Assembly: GCA_005408345.1 (NCBI GenBank)
Contig: SEMN01000177.1
Span: 78,501 to 142,500 of the forward strand
DNA from: Macquaria australasica
Taxonomy: Eukaryota; Chordata; Actinopteri; Centrarchiformes; Percichthyidae
Length of the DNA: 64,000 nucleotides
Direction: 5' to 3'
The notes under the pieces were generated by a model. It ran no database searches and had not been told where the DNA came from. It saw only the letters and a program-made list of their open reading frames with translations. Positions 12,651-24,500 of this stretch are shown piece after piece; position 1 is the first letter of the stretch; the number at the start of each line of letters is the position of its first letter. The position numbers were made by a program, and so were the translations under genes.

Positions 12651-12842
12651 TTAAGGGGTATCTCACCTGTATTTTAAACTGTTTTTCTACATTAGTTACA
12701 CTCTCAGCTGGTGGAAATGTTTATTGATTAAAACTGATTTCCTCTCAGTAGCAGAGAAAACAAAATTAGTGTCTGTAGATATTTGATCTAATGTACAAAA
12801 ACCAGTGTGATAAAACATGAGAAAAGTGACATATCCCTTTAA
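12651..12842. mobile_element. 192-bp MITE with TTAAGGG-type inverted ends
   Basis: The left end reads TTAAGGGGTATCTCAC. The right end, complemented from 12842, reads TTAAAGGGATATGTCAC. The ends are imperfect inverted repeats. The element is too short to code. It resembles the fish MITEs that begin with TTAAAGGRATA, and it lies close to the larger TTAAAGGGG element at 11129. Confidence 0.55.
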
Positions 12843-13944
12843 CCTGAGTGAAAACCAGGGTCTCTAAACTGTCATAAAGCAGACGGGGGTTGTGTTTTAG
12901 TTTAAAAAAATGTATATCCAGAAACTTCTTGTGTTTTATTGATTAATACAAGTGAAACTCTGCTTTTTCTTCCAATTTTTCTCTTCACATTCTGAAAAAA
13001 TCCGAGCAAAAAATCGGTTTAAAAGTCGCACACTTCTTAAAACAGAATTGGAGCTTCTTCTTTTTTTTTTTTTTGGATGAAAATTGATGAAACAATGAGC
13101 CTTAAAAATCGCTCTGTGCTTCCCCTGTGATCAGATCACCTGCCAACCTGGTTGTCTGAAACTTTACTCTCAGTTGATCCAGTTCAGTGTGAGGCAGCAC
13201 GTTCACACAAGAACAAAACATTTGGACTTTGAAGCTCCTGCAGCACCTGTGAAACGCTTTATATGTTTTAAGGACGACTTTATAACATTCATACACCACA
13301 AAGAATCCAGATATTTGTCAAAAATATCAGTTCTGTATTTTAGCCGATGATGAATATTTTGTTGCAAATGCGTCACCCTGTGCTGTTTTCCCTCCTGATA
13401 ACGGATTAATCAAAGTCTAATTGAAATGGTTTAAACTGCACAGACCCTCTGGTTCGCTCAGCGGTGTATTTTGTGAAGAGCACAGTTACAGTTGTGTACA
13501 GTGTATAACTGCAGTATGTTGTTAAAATCATCAGTTGTTTTATTTATGACGATTATTCGTTCCGTACCATTTTACAAATCTTTAAAATCGCCATAAACGT
13601 TCCTCTTAAAAACATCTAATTTCAAATCAGATAAACATGAATGTTGGGAGTTTTACATATTCTATTACTGAATTGAAAAAATAGATTCTCACACACAGAA
13701 ATTGATCCAATAACACACACACACACACACACACTTATATATATGAATTTCTGTGTCATCATTTTGGGCCCGTCTCCTGTGTTTGGTCCCCACTCATAGT
13801 TAATAAAACGCTGCTTTGTGTGCTTCAGGAGACTCTGCATGTTGTTAGTGTGTGACGCTGTAAAGGTCCGACTGCCTTGTTCCTGTACATACTGAGGAGC
13901 TGTATACTGTATGTAACGATGATGCTGATTTTGTTAACGTGACC

Positions 13945-13950
13945 AATAAA
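13945..13950 (+). terminator. Candidate polyadenylation signal
   Basis: AATAAA is followed after a few bases by a T/G-rich stretch (TCTTTCTGTTGTTGTTTTT), the usual downstream element. No coding exon lies between tmem74b and this point on the plus strand. It could end a very long tmem74b 3' UTR or an unseen non-coding transcript. Confidence 0.4.
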
Positions 13951-15740
13951 ATCTTTCTGTTGTTGTTTTTAATCCAGTGTGTTGACGCGTCTCACTGCTC
14001 GTTTTCTCTCTTAAACTTCAGCTGAACCTAATTTGCATTTAAGCAGGTTCACAGGTGAGAAAACCATCTTCATGTGCAGCTGTGGTCAGCAGGGCAGTCG
14101 GGGAAGGGGTTCTGGGTCAGACATGTACCTGCTGACTGCTTGATATTCAGATGAGCAACATTTAAATCACGTCATTTGTTTCTATTTGTACATGGATATC
14201 ATCATCTGCATTTGACTGTACCTCTTTGTTTATTCTGGTGCAGAGTTGCCACCTTCAGTGTGGAAAAATGAGGGGCACCTTGCCAGCGGCCCCAACTCTC
14301 AGGGTCTGGGGGTCGTCCACCATGAGATTTTGAGTATTGGACACTTAATTTCCTGCATTTTGGTGAGTTGTTATGCACTAAATTGTGCTTTTTGTACTGA
14401 AAACTCTTGGTTAAGTCCCTTTAGTTTAGTTTTGCATTTAATAATTACCTGAAATATTGAAAACGTACCACTGGGTGTTATTTAAGCTCAGTGGTGGAGA
14501 CGCTGAAGTCATGCAACCGTGGTGTAGCTGGTTTCTAGCCTAATGTTCACTTTTTACTTCTGGAGATTGACTTTACACAATTAAAGATTATCTTGCTGAA
14601 CAAAACGTGTAAGTATCGTAAACTGTTGTTTGCCACAGAGCTTTTTTCCTGTCATCCCTGCAGCGCTCAATTGTAAATGTCTGGTCCTTGAATGTAACAC
14701 AACCCCCACCTTTTAAAAAATCATTTGATCAGGTTTTCATCCTGGTGTTTGTCCTCTTCAAACTCTGACAGAGTGTTTTCTTTTATATTGAGCCACTGAC
14801 CTTTCTCTAAAAGTCTCTCTGTCTCCCTCTCTTTGTTATCGCTGTCAGTCTTTTGGCAGATTTGGATCCGAAACAACTGTCTGAATGTCGCGCTTTGTCT
14901 CTTTTTTGTCTCCCTCTGAGTCTTCTTGTTAAATTCATTTTTATTCATTATTTCTCTCTCTGCTTTCTCTGTGTGGGTACTGTAAGTATGTAAAATGTGT
15001 TTTTTTAATCTCCTACCAACACATAGGCAAGCCTCTGCTTGTTGAGGCAGAAACGAACAAGACAAACAGAATCAAGCGTCAGAAAGAGTCTCTTGTAGCA
15101 CAAAACACGTAGAGGGCTCAGAGAGGAGGCAGAGATCAGATTTGATACAATCAGATATGTTGTTTTCTGCTGAAAAGCCAAATGCTGCCACAGCAGTTCT
15201 GTGAGGCTGCATTCCTGGTGCCTTCGAACAAGAAGAGTCCATGTGAACGCCGCCCTCTTCTCTCTCTTGTGGTTTGCACATAAGTGGAAATTTTCTGAAA
15301 GCGACGTCATATTTTTATGAAATGTCATGTGAACAACATAAGAATAAAAAGATTAGAGCAATAAATGCAGTGTATAAGGAGTAAAATGCTAACACCAGCG
15401 CCTAATAGAACAAAAATAAAAGTGAGATAAATATAGTAACATAAATAAACAGAGAAAAAGTAATATTGACATGATATTGACATTATTGTTATTGTTCTCA
15501 GTGTCCGATGGAGGAGGAGTCAAACCGTTTGATGGCCACAGGTGGAGCAGACTGTGGTGCACCTCGGTGGTCTCAGGCTGAAGGTGCTCGTAAGTCAGCA
15601 TTTCTTGGAAAGAAGAGAAGAATGTCAAGAGAACAACGACATGACAACAACATCTTAACGCTACGTTAAGGCGGTGTCTACGCAGCTAACAACACGTAGG
15701 ATGACGACAGCACAAAACTCTCCAGAAACAGCTCCCGGCC

Positions 15741-17456
15741 GGTCTGCTCCCACAAATGGACTTTTCTGTCTCTGTCCGCACCCTGTGGGCCCACCACCTG
15801 CAGGGATAGGCATCGGGGTCGGGTGCAGTGTAAGCCAGGCGTCAGGCAAGGGCAGGGACCTGGGCATGCCGACCTTTGGCGTCGCAGACTGGTTTTAGAA
15901 ACGTGGAACGTCAGCTCTCTGACGGGGAAAGAGCCAGAGCTGGTGCGGGAGGTGGAGCGGTACCAGCTAGATATTTGGGCTCACCACTACGCGTAGCTCA
16001 GGATCTGGAACCAAACTCCTGGAGAGGGGCTGGACTCTCTTCTTTTCCGGAGTTGCCCAGGATAAAAGGCACCGGGCGGGTGTGGGGATACTCACGAGTC
16101 CCCGGCTGAGCGCCACTGTGTTGGAGTTTTCCCCGGGGAACGAGAGGGTCAGGGCCTCGATGCGACTGAAAGTTGCTGAGAGGAAGGCTCTGACTGTTGT
16201 TTGTGCTTATGCACCAAACAGCAGTTCAGAGTACCCGGCCTTCTTGGAGTTCCTGGGTGGCGTCCTGGAAGGGATACCACCTGGAGACTCCATAGTTCTG
16301 CTGGGAGACTTCAACGCCCATGTGGGCAATGATGGTGAAACCTGGAGGGGGGTGATTGGGAGGAATGGCCTCCCCGATCTGAACCCGAGTGGTGCTTTGT
16401 TGTTGGACTTCTATGCTAGCCATGGACTGGCCATAACAAACACCATGTTTGAGCATAAGGTGGTTCATAAGTGTACTGTCATGGTCCACGAAGGACTCTT
16501 GTGTGGACTTGTTTGTTATTTCCTGTTTTATTTTGAAGTTACTGCTCTTGTCTCCCTGTTGTGCCATTTACTTCCTGTCTTTGTTGTGTTTCCTTCCAGT
16601 TTTGATTGTTTTCACCTGTGTCTTGTGACTCACCTGACCCTGATTTTCCTCGTTATCTCTTCCCTATATATACCGGTCCTCTCCTTTTGTTCTCTGTCGT
16701 GTCATTGACTTGTGTTTCCTGTGTTCTGTTCCTCGTGACTCCACTGTTCCTGTGAGGTTATTTTTTGAGTTAATAAATCTTTGGACTTCTTCCGCCTCCC
16801 TGCCTACATCTGTCTGCGTCGATGATCAACTGATCATGCGGCCGTATGTCTTGGACACTCGGGTGAAGAGAGGGGCAGAGCTGTCAACTAATCACCACTT
16901 GGTGGTGAGTTGGATAAGATGGCGGGGACGGCTGCCGGACAGACCTGGAAAACCTAAACGTGTAGTGAGGGTGAACTGGGAACGTCTGGCGGAGGGCCCA
17001 GAGGTCTCCTGAATCAGCGGACAGGTACCGGGAGGCCAGAAGGACAGTGGCCTCGGTGGTCACCAAAGCAAAAACCCTGGTGTGGGAGGAGTTTGGGGAG
17101 GCTATGGAAAAGGACTTTCGGTTGGCATCAAGGAAGTTCTGGCAAACCGTTAGGCGACTCAGGAAGGGAAAGCGGGGCTTGGCCCAGGTTGTGTTCGGCA
17201 GGGGAGGAGAGCTTATAACCCAGTTCCAATTACTGTGGTATCTCACTGCTCAGCCTCCCTGGGAAAGTTTATTCCAGGGTGCTGGAAAGGAGACTACGAC
17301 CGATTGTCAAACCTCGGATCCAGGAGGAGCAATATGGATTACGTTCTGGCCGTGGCACAGTGGACCAGCTCTTTACTCTTGCAGGGATGCTGAGGGGTTC
17401 ATGGGAGTTTGCCCATCAAGTCTACATGTGTTTTGTGGACTTGGAGAAGACTGGAA
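15741..17456 (+). mobile_element. Degenerate APE-type LINE (endonuclease plus part of RT)
   Basis: Translated pieces in several frames give a non-LTR retrotransposon polyprotein. Near 15900 is a 'TWNVSSLTGKEPELVREVERYQLDI' type start. At 16190-16460 the apurinic-endonuclease block appears: VVCAYAPNSSSEYPAFLEF, then SIVLLGDFNAHVGNDGETW, then NGLPDLNPSGALLLDFYASH. After the interruption come RPYVLDTRVKRGAELST and 'HHLVVSWIRWRGRLP'. At 17047-17460 the start of the reverse transcriptase appears: LERRLRPIVKPRIQEEQYG, then MCFVDLEKT, where the copy is cut before the catalytic YADD region. Frameshifts, internal deletions (about 17000 and 17220) and an LTR insertion at 16477 show it is dead. I do not assign the clade. 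Confidence 0.85.
16477..16816 (+). mobile_element. Truncated LTR inserted in the LINE
   Basis: Starts TGTCATGGTCCACGAAGGAC and matches the complete solo LTR at 20156-20554 along its length. It includes the TATA-like CTATATATAC near 16663, AATAAA at 16772-16777, and TTCCGCCTCCCTGCCTACAT near the end. The last 40 or so bases of the LTR, together with a piece of the LINE, are missing: the join to LINE sequence (CGATGATC, then GCGGCCGTATGTCTTGGACA) lies at about 16817. A deletion after insertion explains this. Confidence 0.7.
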
Positions 17457-17459
17457 TTG

Positions 17460-18235
17460 ATTAGTGTGATAAATTTGTTTTTCTAGTCAATCAATCTTAA
17501 TTCTGTACACTCGGATAATTTCTGTCTCGGGTCATCTCTGTTTAAGGTACATTGGTACCTTGGTACCTTGGTTGGTTATAGTGGGAGGACAAATTGTTTG
17601 TAATCAAGGGAAAAGACAGCTGCAGTCTGGGGAACAGGCTGCCCTGGGTTTCCAGCCTTGGGCAGGGAAACTTGGCAGATAGACTGTTTGTTTGAGGGGA
17701 TTCTGTACCCTGAGTTTATAGGAAACTTAGCTGGAGACAGACCATCTTTGTTTGAGGGGATTCTGTACCCTGAGTCTGTGTATTGTGAGGTTATAAGTAT
17801 GTGACAGCATCTTTACTACTTTGTCAGACGCTTCCTATGCATTTTGATCTCTGACCTTCAGCTGAAATCGGATTGACTCTGTGTTCTCGCCTGCACCCCC
17901 CCCCCCTTTCATTTACTTTTTTTATCCTTATTTACCATTTCATCTGATTGTTTTAGATATGTAATGAGTGTATACATGTCCAGTAAGTATAAAGTGTTCC
18001 CTTATACTGTGCATTCAACCACGATGGGATATGTACAGTATGTGGGTAGACAAAGCTGAGTTGTGGTGTGTGTGTGTGTGTGTGGGAAGGAAACTCGAGT
18101 CAGCCTGCAGGCACATTTTGAGGCAGATCAGTTTGTCAAGACCACAAAGGGCCAGACTAGGCTGTTCCCACCATCTAGAGTCACGCTTTTTTCAACTTGG
18201 GAACATTTCTAAAATTAAGCCATTTCTGTCACAGT
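17460..18235. repeat. Repeat-rich stretch with a short direct repeat
   Basis: A 28-base phrase (TTGTTTGAGGGGATTCTGTA and then CCCTGAGT) occurs at about 17690 and again at about 17752, roughly 62 bases apart. A poly-C run (about 17897-17907) and a (GT)n run (about 18066-18083) follow. The stretch abuts the dead LINE and may be an LTR or LINE remnant, but I cannot assign it. Confidence 0.4.
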
Positions 18236-18800
18236 CATTCATTCATGCTTTTATTTCATCCAGCTAGATTATTGCAGCAAAAAGTCTCTACAATTAATTC
18301 AAAATGCAGCCGCCAGGACTTTAACAGGAGCATGTTACACCCGTCCTTTCATCTTTGCACTGGCTGCCTGTTAGTTTTCGAGTTGATTTTAAAATTTTAC
18401 TCATCACTTTTAAAGCCCCCGAGCTATAGCACGGGGCCCTGAGGTCCTCAAATGCTCTCCTGGTGGTTCCGAAATCAAGGTGACAAAGCGTTTGCTGTCA
18501 GGACGTCCAGACTTTGAAACAACCTCCCAGAGGAGATTAGGAGGACTAAGTCTATCTCCTCATTTAAATCTCTTCTTAAAACGTACTTTCATGGGCTAGC
18601 ATCCCTGTGATCCTTCCCACACCAATTGTTTTAATCTTATGTTTTATTACTGTGTTTTATGTCTTATTGCTTTATTTTATTATTGTTCTATTGATGATGC
18701 TATTGTTTTCATGATTCTGTTGTTTTTACCCTGTAAAGCATCTTGTAAACTTTGCTTTGGAAAGGGCGCTATATAAATAAATCAATAAAATAAAGTTTAT
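18236..18800 (+). mobile_element. L2/CR1-like LINE 3' fragment
   Basis: Conceptual translation gives fragments of the end of a non-LTR reverse transcriptase: 'LDYC', 'LQLIQNAAART', and 'HITP...LHWLPV'-type remnants. It is followed by the familiar 3' tail (CTGTAAAGCATCTTGTAAAC, then GCGCTATATAAATAAATC) that ends fish L2-type elements. The frame is broken many times. It is 5'-truncated, as most LINE copies are. Confidence 0.65.
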
Positions 18801-19436
18801 TATTATCTTTGTGCGTCGCCCTGTGGTCAGAAAGAGGAAGGCCCCTGCACCACGATGCACCCCTGGACCTGTAAACACAGAGCCCATAGCTGCCTGTCAC
18901 AGCTATAGTGTTAAAGGTGACACAGATATTAAAAGTGCATCACAAACGGTCTCATTTGCTGCAGCTCTACTGCGTAACTCTGCCAAAGTGTCTCTTTTGG
19001 GTCACTTTGCTGGATAAAGGAGCAATTCCACCCCACATAACAGTCTTTTGATTAAATTTGATATTCTTACATTTAACAATACAGGACAAATTTGATTTAT
19101 GTAATGTGGGTCTAGACAAAGCATTTAAGTCATGTGATGGACATGCACATTACATGCAAATTGCCAATTATGCAAATTAGGCGATGGCGTTTTTAGCGAC
19201 TTTTAGGACGGCATATATCTACTTCCCCTACTGTGGAGTTGGCAGCACTGGGAGGAGGAAGGAGAAGAAGGAAGGAGGACTGCTGCCAATCACATTCATG
19301 CAGGCGAGCAGCGCGAAACAGTTACCACCTTGCTGTCTCTCACTCATGAGAATGAACTTCAGTTACTTTAGTTAACGGTGGTTCCCGTTAAATTAGCTGC
19401 TCACCGTTGTTAACTAGTTCGTTACATCCGAACAAC

Positions 19437-19509
19437 ATGTTCACAACTTGTGAGCGTCTGTTTTTGTGCGTCTGTCTGCTGACTTTGAGTGGAATAAAAG
19501 CTGGACAAG
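19437..19509 (+). CDS. Orphan signal-peptide exon of an Ig-type receptor
   Basis: A 73-base exon starts at ATG 19437 and encodes MFTTCERLFLCVCLLTLSGI and then KAGQ. It ends one base into a codon at a GTAAGA donor (19510). Charged N-terminus, hydrophobic core and small residues near the end make a good secretory signal. The phase-1 donor matches that of the other signal exons here and would splice in frame to the V-set exon at 25145. The peptide is unrelated in detail to the MSGFGFKLTS exons. It is either an alternative first exon of Ig gene A or the remnant of another family member; transcript data would decide. Confidence 0.5.
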
Positions 19510-20155
19510 GTAAGAAAGAGAACGTTAAATTAGTAATTGATCAGCTAAACCTAAAGACAGATGCTCTAATAATTATTAGTAACGTCACAGATCCACGACA
19601 ACACCTGACGACAGGTGATTTGATGTAGCATCCTCCTGGTTCATTGGTTTGGTCATTCGGGAAATTAAAAAGAGTTAAAAGTTATCAAGGGGATTAAAAA
19701 TCTATATATTTTGTTCCATGACTGTTGGAGTGTTGTGGCGTTAAAGAGTTAAGCTAAATGCTTTAATACTAATCTAATAAGAACAGTTTGTTTTACCAGT
19801 ATTGGGTTCACACTGCCTCACCCTGTGTAGCTGCCAGAGGCTTCAGCTGCTGTAACAAGATGCTGACAGACTCCTGCTGGTTGATCAACTCACTACTGGA
19901 TTTTAACTATTTTAAGTGATTATTAATAACTATTAGGCACGTTATTTGCTTCAAATCTAAAGGACTTTTCATAAAGCTACTTACAGCAGTCAGTAGTCTG
20001 TATGCAAGGGCGTAACCGTGGTATAGACATTAAAAGTGCATTTCCCACAAGTCTATATTTATCATAAAGTGTAGCCACAATCATTCACACACAGGATGTA
20101 TTTACCTGTAGTGCCTCACTAAGCTACCTGTTCAGCTGGATTCTTACTGTCTATG

Positions 20156-20554
20156 TGTCATGGTCCACGGAGGACTCTTGTTTTGGACTTGTGTGTGTCT
20201 TTCATGTTTCCTGTTTTATCTTGAAACTCCTGGTCTTTTGTTTATGTGTGCCAATTTACTTCCTGTCATTGTCTGTTTTCCCGCCATTTTTCATTAGGTT
20301 CACCTGTCTCTTGTGCTCACCTGTTTCTGTTTCCCTCGTTGTCTCCTTGTCTATATATACGGGTCCTTCTCCTTTGTTCAGTGTCGGTTCATTGATGTTT
20401 GGTTGATGTGTGTTCCTGTGTTCCCCTGCGAGTTGGTTCTTGCTTTTTGTAAGTTTGTCTTCGAGTTAGAATAAATCTTTGGACATATTCCGCCTCCCTG
20501 CCTACATCTGTCTGTGTTTGGGTCCTACCTCTCCCTACCTCTCCTTTCATGACA
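20156..20554 (+). mobile_element. Solo LTR, 399 bp, with perfect 5-bp TSD
   Basis: The segment begins TGTCATGG and ends TCATGACA, the TG...CA termini of an LTR, with short inverted ends (TGTCATG/CATGACA). It is flanked by CTATG on both sides (20151-20155 and 20555-20559). Inside are a TATA-like box (CTATATATAC, 20351-20360) and a polyadenylation signal (AATAAA, 20470-20475), in the right order for U3-R-U5. No internal region or second LTR is adjacent, so it arose by LTR-LTR recombination. The parent element type cannot be told from the LTR alone. Confidence 0.85.
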
Positions 20555-21534
20555 CTATGTGCTAATGTACTAAACTGCATTATAGTTCACGTTCCACTTT
20601 CTCACCTGATCACCTGTATCTCCAGAGCATGTACCTGTCTGACCTCTGCTTCCAGCATGTCTCTGCCTCCCTGTCTCTCTGTGCTGCCTGCAGTGTGACC
20701 ACATATCATTATTTTACCTGAAGATCAATGACTGATGACCTTAATGATCATTTTAATTTGACACACTGAAGATTCTGCTTGTATTACTAGTTTTATATAC
20801 TTTAATTATCCTGCTATCTGTCTATACAGTAAGTGTATAGAGAACAGTGTACAGTAGTAACAGTTACCTGAAGCGTTAGCTATTGTCTTATCTACTAACC
20901 TAACGTTACCTATTTTGGTAGCCAGTATCTTACTTTCTGAATAAGAACTTGTATGTCCGGCTGCCGGTGCTGCAGATTACCGTCACAGCACAGAAAGATT
21001 TCAGGAGAAATCTGTAACTCTGCTTATTAATCACAGTTGACAGTTCTGTGTGAAGAATTGGAGAACAAGTTTAAACCAGCCACAAATACGGCAGCTGTGA
21101 AAGTGTGTGCAAAAATCAGAAGAAACATTTGATAAATGTTTTAACCGAAAACTGCAAACTTCAACACCTACAGTGGTGAAGAACAACCAGCTGATACACT
21201 AATGATTCTGTTCAGGAAAGACAATCTGTCCAAACTTTGGTGGATGGTTTGCAACCAGAGCTCAGAGCCATTTTTCTAATATATTGTATGGGATGTCAAA
21301 GTGCAAGGCTGACTTAGTTTTAATAAGTTAAAGCGGGTCTGAAGTAGTTCTGTAGTTATCAGTGATCAATACTGTCGTCTTAGAGCACAGGACTGTGGTC
21401 AGCAGCTGCCCACCGTCAGTTTGTTCGGGATATTTAACTAAAAACATCTCCGCTAACGGTAGTTACCGGGAGGTCGGTTACTAACCGCCGTGAGCTAACA
21501 GCGTCACAGCACCGAGCTGGTCGGTTCCTCCAAC

Positions 21535-24500
21535 ATGTCGGGTTTTGGATTTAAGTTGACGTCTCCGCAGCTTCTGTCCTGGTTCTGTCTGCTGACTTGG
21601 TCCGGATCAATACTTGGAAACGGTGAGAAAGTTAACTAGTTTCTGAACTGTCCAGAAATCTGTTTTAACCGGCCCGAAGTGTAAATCGTTAGCCTCACAG
21701 CATAATTGTCTAAGTCATATTTCAATGTCTTTGGAAAACAAGAAAAAAACACAATTTTTAGAAAACACATTTGTATTTTTTATTGATATTGTAACAGTAC
21801 ATTCAAACAGATGTGTGAACAAGTATGCAAAAAGAAAAAGACCCATCATCAATTGCCTAACAAATAAAAGTGACTTAGGCATTTTTTTCTCTTACATATA
21901 AATGCAAACATAACATAACCAAAGTTGTTTTACTCTCCTAAATATAACCAAGATGTGTTACTTGACTCAAAATCCAACTTGTACCGGATTCGACCACCAG
22001 CCAAGTACTGGAGAGCCCGGAGGTCATGGGCTGTGGGGTCACCAACTTTTTTACCTGGTCGAATATTGGTGACATAGGCCCCAGATAACTTCATGAAGTC
22101 GTTGTGGTATGGCCGAGTCACCTTGTATGGGGATGGATGCATTCGTGCAGTCTCGAAGATGCAGGTCGGTGTTGCTGATGGTACCACACCGATTTTGATA
22201 GCCACAGCCATCACTCCAGACAATGACTTTCTCGATGTTTCCGTTGGCCTCTAGGATTGATTCGAAGTGTTTGGACTGCAGATGGGCAAAAACCTCACTG
22301 CTGAGGGAGCCTTCATGCTCCTCCCAAGCGTAACAATACCCATCTTTGTTACTCATGTTGAAGCAAGTAAAGATGCATCTGTAATTTAGTTTTATAATAC
22401 ACATCTCACAGACGGGGCTGCCGTTAGCTGCTGTTAGCTCCTGTTAGCTGCTGTTAGCTCCTGTTAGCTGCTGTTAGCTCCTGTTAGCTCCTGTTAGCTG
22501 CTGTTAGCTCCTGTTAGCTCCTGTTAGCTGCTGTTAGCTCCTGTTAGCTGCTGTTAGCTCCTGTTAGCTGCTGTTAGCTGCCGTTAGCTCCTGTTAGCTC
22601 CTGTTAGCTCCTGTTAGCTGCTGTTAGCTCCTGTTAGCTCCTGTTAGCTGCTGTTAGCTCCTGTTAGCTGCTGTTAGCTGCCGTTAGCTGCTGTTAGCTC
22701 CTGTTAGCTCCTGTTAGCTGCCGTTAGCTGTCGTTAGCTGCTGTTAGCTCCTGTTAGCTCCTGTTAGCTGCTGTTAGCTCCTGTTAGCTGCTGTTAGCTC
22801 CTGTTAGCTGCTGTTAGCTGCCGTTAGCTGTCGTTAGCTGCTGTTAGCTCCTGTTAGCTGCTGTTAGCTCCTGTTAGCCCAGGTAGGCGAGCAACATACT
22901 AAGTGTGCTTAATTAATCAGCTGAAGCAGGGCAGAGTTGCTGTTTTCACCGGTAGTGCAGGAGCTCGGACCGCCGGGAGGAGGAGGAGGTTTGTGATTAA
23001 GGTTTATTTTGCTCCGCAGTCAGGGCTGGACTGCGGAAAAAGAAATTGTGGCCCAGACCGGTGTCGTGCCGAGTCACAGCCCCCTGCCAGATTCGGGGTT
23101 CCCCTGTCCGCGGGAGAGTCCAGCTCCAGTATTAGAGCTGGACTCCGACAGCGGTGTCAGAGAGGAGGATGCGGTCTAAGATACGTAGCATCCATTATGT
23201 TTATCAATCATTATGAATCTTTTTCCGCATTTATATGTAGGGATGGGTATCGAGAACCGGTACTAAATTGGTACCGGTTCGTGACTGGTCAGTACCGAAG
23301 TATTGACACGCTCCTGGACAAACGGTGCCGCACCTGCGTCCACAGCGCAGCCTCTTGGCTCCGGTGCAGGAGGATAAGCCGGACTAAAGAAGGTAACTAA
23401 ACTTAGTCTGTAGATATTAACTCAGAATAGTCAGTCAGGACAGAGTTCTCTTCGGTTTTTAGCACTTCTAAATAAGTTATGTTCCTGAATCCCATAGACA
23501 ACGTCAGTGGATGTCAGACACCTGGCAGCTACACGGGCTCAGTATGGGACAGAAATGAGTCGTCGTACATTTCTTTGCTCTTTATGAGCAATGTTTTTAA
23601 GTTATTTGGGCCCGAGCACGAACTTGTATTTCGAGAGATTATTATTATTCTTTGTCCAATTCAATCGCAGTTTTCAGGCCCTAAACATGCTCAAAAACTC
23701 TTGAAATTTTGCACATGCGTCACAAATGGCATATGCTTTTATATTTTATAGGTCTCGCACGTGGGGGTGGCAAAATGGCTCAGTAGCCCCCCCCTTCCAA
23801 TCTCTAAAATATTAGCCCCCGCGGCACGTTTCACCTACATGCACCAAATTTGGTATGCATGTGTATCATGTCCAGACTTACAAAAAACCCTCTGGGACCC
23901 CCCCCCCCCCCACACCCAACAGGAAGTCAGTTATTCTCAATACAATTGCCATTTTTAATGCATTTTATGCCATTTGGACGCTCCATACTTTTGCAAACTT
24001 AGGTTAAAAACAATGCAACAACAGACTGAGGTGAATGATCTGTGTCAGACCCAGCAGCTTCAACCCCGAGTGGGCTGAGCGTCGTCTTCCCAGCTGATGC
24101 TTTAGCTCAGGAGGTAGAGCATATGCAATTTCCCCATGGGGATCGATCTATCTATCTATCTATCTATCAGCTGCAAGGTTTGTGATTCGAAACCATGCTC
24201 CCAGGCATGCCTACATGCAAGACTTTCAAATGAAAGAAACTGTTGGGCTCAAACAGTAACAACACTACACTAAAGGTAGTGTAGCTAGTGGGACATTTGT
24301 CTCTAACTGTTTTTTAATACATTTGGTATGTTTTATGGCATAAACTAACATCCCACTGTTGACTAATGTAGCTAAGCAAATCCTAACTACATATCTTTTG
24401 CTGGAGAACATGGCTAAGAGAGAAGGTCAAAACATCACTGGACAATGTGAGCGTCTGTCAGACTGCAGTGCAGCAGGTCAGGAGCAGCTCCAAACCAACC

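Larger units (their letters stand above)
12203..15720. other. Intergenic or very long 3' UTR, no coding exon seen
   Basis: Nothing coding is supported. The stretch contains a small TTAA-ended MITE (12651-12842), a (CA)n run at about 13712-13733 and a good polyadenylation hexamer at 13945-13950. A T/C-rich stretch (14705-14960) produces a spurious minus-strand open frame. Confidence 0.45.

Noticed and set aside
14721..15065. 114-codon Lys/Glu-rich minus-strand frame
   Set aside because: Composition follows a T/C-rich stretch on the plus strand. No domain, no splice sites and no neighbouring exon.
22421..22878. CRISPR-like or coding repeat array
   Set aside because: The 10-base units have no spacers, and this is vertebrate intron DNA. 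It is a minisatellite.
22903..23400. 165-codon frame, with a relative at 36683-37072
   Set aside because: The two near-identical copies differ by frame-changing indels, and no domain or splice support is seen.
24098..24195. Possible tRNA gene
   Set aside because: A box present, but the B box is degraded, a microsatellite lies between, and no cloverleaf can be drawn. SINE-like.
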